Shown here one piece after another: positions 13,440-18,472 of a stretch of 18,472 bases of DNA; within the stretch, counting starts at the first letter, position 1; the number at the start of each line of letters is the position of its first letter. The stretch covers positions 1-18,472 of the forward strand of contig DKBO01000045.1 of assembly GCA_002448975.1 (NCBI GenBank). The letters are read 5' to 3'. Made by a program: the position numbers and the translations under genes. The notes under the pieces were generated by a model that made no database searches, was not told where the DNA came from, and worked only from the letters and a program-made list of their open reading frames with translations. This stretch comes from Nitrospiraceae bacterium UBA6898. GTDB taxonomy: Bacteria > Nitrospirota > Thermodesulfovibrionia > Thermodesulfovibrionales > UBA6898.

Positions 13440-14246
13440 CGCATTTCTTATATGCTCATGTTCCTTCAGATGTTTCATGCAGTACTCATAATGGCCCTCA
13501 CAGGTGCTGCAAAACCTGAAGTCCATTGCCGGGTCATCAGCCTCGGTAATGCCGCATATTGTACACGTGTGCATCGGGCCCTTCCTGCCTGTACCTTTTT
13601 CCCGTTTTGCTGCGAAGGATCTCCTTCGCCGGAGCGTAGACCCGCGGTTTTTTGCGTTGCTGATGATCTCTGCGCCGAAGAAGAGAAAATAATTCGCTAC
13701 AGATACCAGTGCTGCCGCCTTGCCGGACAGCGGGGCTGTCAGGACCGTGAAGGCGATAAAGGCCCAGTTTATCCATGCAAGGTACTTGACCTTCACCGGG
13801 AGGATAAAGAAGAGCAGAATCTCAAAGTCCGGATAGATATACGCAAAGGCAAGGAAGAGCGAGAGGTTCAGGTAGATCGCGGTAGTGCCTTGGCCCACGA
13901 TAAACGCTGCAAGAATTGTCGCTGCCATGCCGGTGAAGTAATAGACATTGAACCGGAAGCTGCCCCATTCGTGCTCAAGCCCGATGCCGACCATATAATA
14001 GAAATAAAGAATAAAGAATATCCATATGAGCGAGGCGGAGGGTGGTATGAATATCCAGGTAATGAGGCGCCACACCTCGCCCTGCAGGACGAGGTGCGGG
14101 TACAGCCAGAGTTTGCTGATCGCGTCGCTCTGCGGCATACCGTAGCGCAGCATATAAACGAGCGCGTTGATCCCGACGATATAGACGATCAGCTGCGGAA
14201 TTGCGTACCGGCCGAATTTTCTTTCAAGCTTGTCGAGCAACTTCAT
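13437..14246 (-). CDS. Rhomboid-like membrane protein with C-terminal zinc finger, probably not a protease
   Basis: This 269-residue protein has about six TM segments (about 15-195) with the rhomboid fold pattern: GEVWRLITWIFIPP, EHEWGSFRFNVYYFTG and a late hydrophobic pair. The catalytic GxSG motif is absent (the corresponding region reads IYLNLSLFLAF), and I see no matching catalytic His, so it looks like an inactive rhomboid. YPDFEILLFFILPVKVKYLAW is typical of a rhomboid-like branch common in anaerobes. A basic linker leads to a zinc-binding tail with Cys228/Cys231, Cys246/Cys249, Cys256 and nearby His. The frame is open to 14273, but ATG 14246 is chosen because it overlaps the FprA stop as ATGA and has GGGAGG 6 bases upstream. 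Coupling to fprA suggests a membrane partner of that pathway. Confidence 0.88.
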   Translation of the reverse strand: MKLLDKLERKFGRYAIPQLIVYIVGINALVYMLRYGMPQSDAISKLWLYPHLVLQGEVWRLITWIFIPPSASLIWIFFILYFYYMVGIGLEHEWGSFRFNVYYFTGMAATILAAFIVGQGTTAIYLNLSLFLAFAYIYPDFEILLFFILPVKVKYLAWINWAFIAFTVLTAPLSGKAAALVSVANYFLFFGAEIISNAKNRGSTLRRRRSFAAKREKGTGRKGPMHTCTICGITEADDPAMDFRFCSTCEGHYEYCMKHLKEHEHIRNA

Positions 14247-15490
14247 GGCAAACCTCCCGTATTCGCGCCCCAAGGTTTACCTGTCCGCAGCCGTTTCACC
14301 ATGTTGGCGCCGAGGAGGGCACAGTGCTTCAGATCTTCTGCCCCGGGAGATCCTTTCACCTCAACCACCGGCGCCACAAGCTCCCATTTCATGCGCTTCA
14401 CAAAATTGCCGAGTTCTTTTATTGCACCCCCGCTCCAGCCGCAGGAACCGAAGATGCCGGCTACCCGGTCCCGGAGCATCTTGTTTTCCAGCAGGCGGGT
14501 GAGGTGGTCCATGAGCGGAAACAGTCCCGTATTATAGGTCGGGCTTCCCAGTACCACTCCCCGGTACCGCCAGATATCTGCAAGGATATAGGATGCGTGG
14601 ACCCGCGCGAGATTGTGCACCCTGAGCGTTCCTGCCTTTTCAGATTCCAGGGAACGGGCCACGGCCTCCATCATCTTTTCGGTGCTGCCGTACATTGATG
14701 CATAGACAATGACCACGCCGTCCACGGCCTCGTAGCGGCTCCAGCGGTCGTACAGGTCTATTGCATGCCGGGACCGGTTTCTCCAGATAAGTCCGTGGGT
14801 TGCGGCCAGCATCCTGATGTCCAGCCCCGCTAACTTTGCAAGCGCCTTCTGGACCATGACGCTGTATTTGCCGATGACATTGGTGAAGTACCTGAGCATC
14901 TCGTCCTCGTATGGTCCGAGGTCCGTGATCTCGTCATCGAAGATGCCGTCATCAAGGGCGGTAAAACCGCCAAACACATCTCCCGAAAAAAGGACCTGAT
15001 GCCTTTCTTCAAAGGTCATCATGGTCTCGGGCCAGTGGACCATAGGCGTGATATGGAACTGCAGCCGGCACCTGCCGAGGTCCAGAGTGTCGCCGTCAGA
15101 AACGGTAAGGAGGTTATCCCTTATGTCGTGGAACGCCGCGAGGAGGTCCATAGTCTTCTTGTTCCCGACGATCTGCATCCCGGGGAATATCTCCTTCAGT
15201 ATCTTCACTGCACCCGAGTGGTCAGGCTCGATATGGTCGATGATGAGATAGTCGATGGTCCTGCGTCCGGCCAGAAGGCCCCGGATCTTTTCCAGGTAGC
15301 GGTCCAGGGAAATGTCCTTGACCGCATCGATGAGCGCCACCTTGTCGTCCAGGATCAGAAAAGAGTTATAGGAAATACCGTTGGGTATGGGCCAGAGTTC
15401 CTCAAAGAGGCCTGTCTGGCGGTCATTGACGCCGATCCAGTATATGTTTTCGTTCAGTGGTATCCCCGCGCTCATGGCAGTTTCACCCAT
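14243..15490 (-). CDS. fprA: Flavodiiron protein (A-type flavoprotein, O2/NO reductase)
   Basis: This 415-residue cytosolic enzyme reduces O2 to water and/or NO to N2O. The metallo-beta-lactamase-like diiron domain (about 1-250) has HIEPDHSG (His86, Glu88, Asp90, His91), His152 (MVHWPET), Asp171 (SGDVFGGF) and His232 (ATHGLIW). The flavodoxin domain (about 257-400) has the FMN loop YASMYGSTEKM and later SPTYN and GSCGWSGGA. There is no rubredoxin extension, so an external electron donor is required. The start is uncertain: ATG 15475 (MSAGIPLNEN) has GGGTGA upstream and is as likely as 15490. It lies between an SRPBCC gene and the rhomboid-like gene on the same strand, the latter with an ATGA overlap. 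Confidence 0.95.
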   Translation of the reverse strand: MGETAMSAGIPLNENIYWIGVNDRQTGLFEELWPIPNGISYNSFLILDDKVALIDAVKDISLDRYLEKIRGLLAGRRTIDYLIIDHIEPDHSGAVKILKEIFPGMQIVGNKKTMDLLAAFHDIRDNLLTVSDGDTLDLGRCRLQFHITPMVHWPETMMTFEERHQVLFSGDVFGGFTALDDGIFDDEITDLGPYEDEMLRYFTNVIGKYSVMVQKALAKLAGLDIRMLAATHGLIWRNRSRHAIDLYDRWSRYEAVDGVVIVYASMYGSTEKMMEAVARSLESEKAGTLRVHNLARVHASYILADIWRYRGVVLGSPTYNTGLFPLMDHLTRLLENKMLRDRVAGIFGSCGWSGGAIKELGNFVKRMKWELVAPVVEVKGSPGAEDLKHCALLGANMVKRLRTGKPWGANTGGLP

Positions 15491-15572
15491 AGTATGTTTC
15501 CGAAATCACGCGTCATCTCTTTTTTCTTCTATCTGTCACGCATTCCTTTTCACTTCCATGCATCTTCGCATG

Positions 15573-15596
15573 TACACATCTTATATTATGCATTTA
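15573..15596 (-). repeat. Weak octamer-type repeat at the SRPBCC stop
   Basis: On the minus strand, from the TAA stop: TAAATGCA, TAATATAA, GATGTGTA, then scattered ATGCGAAG and GAATGCGTGACAG down to about 15536. It looks like a more decayed version of the arrays after dinB, the PfpI-family gene and the rhomboid-like gene. The phase is lost after the third unit. Confidence 0.4.
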
Positions 15597-15992
15597 CGCT
15601 TGTGCTTCAAGCACCTTTTTCAGATTCCGGAGGTCCTGGTTCACCCGTCGCTTATCTTCTGCGAATTTCTCATCCGGCGTGTCTTTCGCCTGAAACAGCG
15701 TAAAGAGCAGCTCGCTCCCCTGGCCGTTTTGAACCACGCGCATGGGAACATATACCTCGACGCCCGGAGAGGCCGTCACATAGTGGTCCAGCACGCCTAA
15801 GGCATTCCTTTCCGCAAACCTCAGCTTTACAGAACTCTGCGGCGTTTCAACAATCCAGTCTCCATTCGTCTTCCTGACAGACAGGCAGAACATCTTCGCC
15901 CACTTCGGGAGATTCTCAGCGTTAGAGACAAAGTCGTATACCTCTCGCGGGGCGCGGTTGATAGAAATGCTCAGGGTAAGTGACTTCAACAA
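15594..15992 (-). CDS. SRPBCC (START/polyketide-cyclase-like) ligand-binding protein
   Basis: This 132-residue protein has the SRPBCC pattern: LSISINRAPREVYDFVSNAENLPKWAKMF at the N-terminus (helix-grip fold, with the typical P-x-x-V-Y-x-F and N-x-x-x-W), beta strands through the middle, and a C-terminal helix (NQDLRNLKKVLEAQA). It probably binds a hydrophobic ligand; no substrate can be inferred. The start is TTG at 15992, supported by AAAGGA 8 bases upstream. That Shine-Dalgarno overlaps the TAA of the preceding small gene, indicating coupling. It is followed by fprA about 100 bases later on the same strand. Confidence 0.85.
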   Translation of the reverse strand: MLKSLTLSISINRAPREVYDFVSNAENLPKWAKMFCLSVRKTNGDWIVETPQSSVKLRFAERNALGVLDHYVTASPGVEVYVPMRVVQNGQGSELLFTLFQAKDTPDEKFAEDKRRVNQDLRNLKKVLEAQA

Positions 15993-16004
15993 CTATGTGT
16001 TCCT

Positions 16005-16235
16005 TTATTCACAAAGCAGTGCAAGAAGGTAACAATACCCATCCGCATCAGTCTGCGGCTGATAGTCAGGAAAGTCGCCTACCTTGCAGTTGTTCAACAA
16101 GGTTTCCTTCCTGATCTGCTTGAAGTGATATAAAACCCCATCTATCTGTTTCGTAGCAACTTCCGGGCCGTCATCAAGCATCAAAGGAATTTCAATGCAA
16201 TCGCGGCCTGATTGAGTCATCGCCTTTTCTTTCAT
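16005..16235 (-). CDS. Small protein of unknown function
   Basis: About 76 residues if started at ATG 16235 (MKEKAMTQSG); ATG 16220 is an alternative, and the frame is open to a TTG at 16265. The body, with CIEIPLMLDDGPEVATKQID, GVLYHFKQIRKETLLNN and CKVGDFPDYQPQTDADGYCY, is protein-like and soluble, with 4 cysteines. I recognise no family. Its stop is 12 bases before the SRPBCC start and overlaps that gene's ribosome binding site, which supports a real gene in the same operon. Confidence 0.6.
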   Translation of the reverse strand: MKEKAMTQSGRDCIEIPLMLDDGPEVATKQIDGVLYHFKQIRKETLLNNCKVGDFPDYQPQTDADGYCYLLALLCE

Positions 16236-16356
16236 GAACCTGTTTCTTATTTTTAAATCTGTCAAGGGGGTAGTCCTGAACCTTCAAGCTTTGCTTTATT
16301 TCCACGATGAGACTAATAAATATCGTAGTGAGATTATTTTTGCTGCCGTGGTTCAT
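16192..16356 (-). CDS. Possible 54-residue basic protein
   Basis: From ATG 16356 (AAGG about 4 bases upstream) to TGA at 16192: MNHGSKNNLTTIFISLIVEI, then KQSLKVQDYPLDRFKNKKQV and a basic tail. The composition looks protein-like. It overlaps the start of the next small gene by about 44 bases in another frame, which is long for an overlap. It may be a real small gene, or the reading may be chance. No homologue is known to me. Confidence 0.3.
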   Translation of the reverse strand: MNHGSKNNLTTIFISLIVEIKQSLKVQDYPLDRFKNKKQVHERKGDDSIRPRLH

Positions 16357-16435
16357 TGTACCTTGAGCTGCGGAGCTGCCTTCCGCTTGACAGGTGCGCA
16401 TAATATAATTATTACACCACCCCATACGTGCCTTT
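16357..16435. other. Short AT-rich gap with an inverted repeat
   Basis: This probably holds a promoter for the minus-strand SRPBCC-fprA group. ATAAT-N3-ATTAT (16400-16412) is a perfect 5-base-arm inverted repeat in the most AT-rich part. No consensus -35/-10 pair in the minus direction is convincing. Confidence 0.35.
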
Positions 16436-16864
16436 TTATCTCCCCATCCAGTCGGAGCTGGAGACCGTCGGCTCGTTATTGTGCTCGTCGATGCGGCAGC
16501 CGGAGATGCGGAAGTTGACGGCAGAGGATGCTGCGTGGTCGAAGATGTAGATGGCGTCGCCGCGGACATTGCCGATGAAATAGGAAGAGCTTTCCAGGAT
16601 ACGGCAGATAAAAGATGTTCCGCTGAAGGTCATCTCCAGGGTCTGCCCGGATTCGTCGATCCTGTACTGATAACTGCCACCGGTTGCATATCCCGGCAGG
16701 TAGTCACGGAAGAGCTCATGAAATTCCTTCAGCCGCATGGCATTGGGGAGGCTGTCGATCTCAAAGGTGCCCGGCAGGGAGAAGTCATAGAGTGACGTGA
16801 TTGCCTTCCCGGCGATGAGTTGAGCCGCTATTACCGCAATGCTGGCATATACGGAGGGGTGCAT
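16436..16864 (-). CDS. Hypothetical protein downstream of nrdJ
   Basis: This 142-residue protein is not recognised. The N-terminus is mildly hydrophobic (SVYASIAVIAAQLIAGKA), perhaps a signal or membrane-contact helix. The rest reads as a small beta-rich domain (YQYRIDESGQTLEMTFSG, FICRILESSSYFIGNV, AIYIFDHAASSAVNFRISG). The ribosome binding site GGGAGG is strong and overlaps the nrdJ TAG stop (TAGGGAGG), with only 10 bases between the genes, so it is translated from the nrdJ message. A role linked to ribonucleotide reduction is possible only by context. Confidence 0.75.
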   Translation of the reverse strand: MHPSVYASIAVIAAQLIAGKAITSLYDFSLPGTFEIDSLPNAMRLKEFHELFRDYLPGYATGGSYQYRIDESGQTLEMTFSGTSFICRILESSSYFIGNVRGDAIYIFDHAASSAVNFRISGCRIDEHNNEPTVSSSDWMGR

Positions 16865-16874
16865 AGCAACCTCC

Positions 16875-18472
16875 CTATGCGCACTTCGTGAAGCCGCAAC
16901 TGTGGCAGACTGCGCAGCCTCCTTCGTGCTCTACCGCTCCGCCGCATTCGGGACATGCGCCGATGAATACATTCGCGCCATGGTGCTTGCCGCCGTTGCC
17001 GTTGTCTTTGCTTTTTGCGCCCTTTTCCATGTATTTCTCAAGCGCTTTGGCGATTGCATCAGAGCACGACGTGATCTTGCCGCCGTTCGCCCAGGTCTGG
17101 TTGTGGCAGGTGATGCCCTTGAGCTGCTTGATGATCACGTCAGGCTCGATGTTCGAACGGAGCGCGAGGCTTACGAGTCTGCCGATCGCCTCTGCCTGGC
17201 TGGATGCGCAGCCTCCTGCCTTGCCCATGTGGGTGAAGAGCTCGAAGAGATGGCCGTGTTCATCCTCGTTTACCGTGATATAGATGGTGCCGCACCCGGT
17301 GTTCATGGTGCGGGTCTCGCCGATGATCGAGTCAGGCCTTTTCCTCGGTATGATCTTGGCCTGGGTTGGTTCAGGCTCGGCGGTTTTCGCGGCTGTCTTG
17401 CCGGTAGACAGGACCTGTTCGTCGCGGGAGCCGTCGCGGTAGACCGTAACGCCCTTGCAGTTCAGCTGGTACGCAAGCATATAGACGTCTTCGACGTCCT
17501 TGGGCGATGCACCGTGGGAGAAGTTCACGGTCTTGGAGACCGCGTTGTCGACATAGTCCTGAAAGGCAGCCTGCATCGCAACATGCTCGATCGGTTTGAT
17601 ATCATGCGCGGTCACGAAGACCGCCTTGACATCTTCGGGTATCTCGTCAAAGTCATGGAGCGACCCCTTGTCAGCGATCCTCTCCATGAGTTCCCGGGTC
17701 CAGAACCCGCGCGCTTTGGCGACTTTCTCGAAGTGGGGATTGATCTCGAGGAGCTTGGTGCCTTCCATGACATTCCGCACATAGGAGACCGCGAAGAGCG
17801 GCTCTACACCGGAGGAACAGCTGGCCAGAATCGAGAGCGTGCCGGTGGGAGCGATCGTTGTTACGGTGGCGTTCCGCAGCTTCATCTGGCCGTCATAGAT
17901 GCTTTCCTGATAGTTCGGGAAGACGCCCCTGTCTTCGGCCAGGGATGACGATGCGTTCTTCGCCTCTTTCTGGATAAAGCCCATCACGTCCTTCGCAAGC
18001 GCGATAGCCTGTTCGGAGTTATAGGGTATGCCCATCATGATAAGCATGTCAGCCCAACCCATAACGCCGAGGCCGATCTTCCTGTTTGCCCGTGTCATCT
18101 CCGCGATCTTCTGAATGGGGTACCGGTTGACGTCTATGACGTTGTCGAGGAAATGCACGGCCTTCCAGACGGTCTTTTTGAGCCTCGGGTAGTCGACGCT
18201 GCCGTCGGTCACGTACTTCGAAAGGTTGATCGAGCCGAGGTTGCAGGACTCGTAGGGAAGCAGCGGCTGTTCGCCGCAGGGATTGGTCGCGTGGATCGTC
18301 TCGCAATAGGAGAGATTGTTCAGCGCGTTCACGCGGTCGATGAAGATGACGCCCGGTTCCGCCGCGTCGTAGGTCGCGCGCATGATGCGGTCCCACAGCG
18401 CGCGCGCCGGAACCGTCTTGTACACCACGCCGTCGAAGACAAGGTCCCAGCTCCGGTCGTTCCGCACCGCCG
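16875..18472 (-). CDS. nrdJ: Class II (adenosylcobalamin-dependent) ribonucleotide reductase, 5' end cut by window edge
   Basis: The last 532 or so codons of the gene. Reduces ribonucleotides to deoxyribonucleotides with a B12-generated thiyl radical, without needing O2. Near the left of the fragment is the active-site loop ATNPCGEQPLLPYESCNLGS (Asn-x-Cys-x-Glu), then TGTLSILASCSSGVEPLFAV, and KTVNFSHGASPKDVEDVYML, all typical of the long NrdJ branch. The C-terminus has a redox/zinc tail (CPECGG, CAVCHSCG, KC). The frame continues through the window edge, so the GTG at 18467 is an internal codon, not a start. It is followed at 10 bases by the 142-residue gene. Confidence 0.96.
   Translation of the reverse strand, partial: AVRNDRSWDLVFDGVVYKTVPARALWDRIMRATYDAAEPGVIFIDRVNALNNLSYCETIHATNPCGEQPLLPYESCNLGSINLSKYVTDGSVDYPRLKKTVWKAVHFLDNVIDVNRYPIQKIAEMTRANRKIGLGVMGWADMLIMMGIPYNSEQAIALAKDVMGFIQKEAKNASSSLAEDRGVFPNYQESIYDGQMKLRNATVTTIAPTGTLSILASCSSGVEPLFAVSYVRNVMEGTKLLEINPHFEKVAKARGFWTRELMERIADKGSLHDFDEIPEDVKAVFVTAHDIKPIEHVAMQAAFQDYVDNAVSKTVNFSHGASPKDVEDVYMLAYQLNCKGVTVYRDGSRDEQVLSTGKTAAKTAEPEPTQAKIIPRKRPDSIIGETRTMNTGCGTIYITVNEDEHGHLFELFTHMGKAGGCASSQAEAIGRLVSLALRSNIEPDVIIKQLKGITCHNQTWANGGKITSCSDAIAKALEKYMEKGAKSKDNGNGGKHHGANVFIGACPECGGAVEHEGGCAVCHSCGFTKCA

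Noticed and set aside
14247..14273. Longer start for the rhomboid-like gene
   Set aside because: It lacks a Shine-Dalgarno, while the ATG at 14246 has GGGAGG and an ATGA overlap with fprA.
16387..16415. Plus-strand TTGACA followed by TATAAT/TATTAC
   Set aside because: The perfect TATAAT is only 11 bases from the -35, and no plus-strand gene follows; it is most likely chance in an AT-rich gap.
16839..17948. Plus-strand 369-residue frame
   Set aside because: It is antisense to nrdJ, whose active-site and C-terminal motifs are unmistakable.

Overview
The window is a bacterial chromosomal segment of moderately high GC, densely coded, with genes on both strands and no rRNA, tRNA or CRISPR array that I could see. 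The mix of genes (class II B12-dependent ribonucleotide reductase, flavodiiron protein FprA, M90 peptidase, several small cysteine-rich proteins) suggests an anaerobic or microaerophilic Gram-negative. Nitrospirota or a deltaproteobacterial lineage is my best guess, but this is inference from gene content only.

Left part (1-5324): a partial minus-strand radical SAM protein of the family normally linked to uracil-DNA glycosylase runs off the left edge. It is followed on the plus strand by a small zinc-ribbon protein and then a five-gene collinear run: a LexA-type repressor, a 72-residue protein overlapping an AbiEii-like nucleotidyltransferase, a DUF5131 (Gp37/Gp68) three-cysteine protein, and a Y-family DNA polymerase. 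A consensus promoter with a Gram-positive-type SOS box (GAAC-N4-GTTC) lies directly before the lexA-like gene, and its -10 box is so close to the ATG that the mRNA should be leaderless. The run looks like a self-regulated SOS/mutagenesis operon that carries defence-like cargo.

Middle (5325-12342): a MITE-like nested inverted repeat, a PfpI/DJ-1 protein, a convergent MtfA-type M90 peptidase, the remains of two unrelated insertion sequences fused together, a secreted protein of unknown function, a P2-type cation ATPase with unusual ion-site motifs, and a divergent 95-residue protein made of two four-cysteine modules exactly 50 residues apart.

Right part (12343-18472): all genes are on the minus strand. 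Reading from the right edge they are nrdJ (5' end missing), a 142-residue unknown, one or two small unknown ORFs, an SRPBCC protein, FprA, a rhomboid-like protein without the catalytic serine motif but with a zinc finger, two very small ORFs, a cysteine-rich small-domain protein, and a separately promoted exported protein. Several junctions are ATGA overlaps or have Shine-Dalgarno sequences overlapping the previous stop, so much of this is probably co-transcribed. It combines O2-independent nucleotide reduction with O2/NO detoxification.

A recurrent feature is a degenerate 8-base tandem repeat (roughly TRAAYGCG). It begins at or within a few bases of the stop codon of four different genes, always in the sense direction of that gene.
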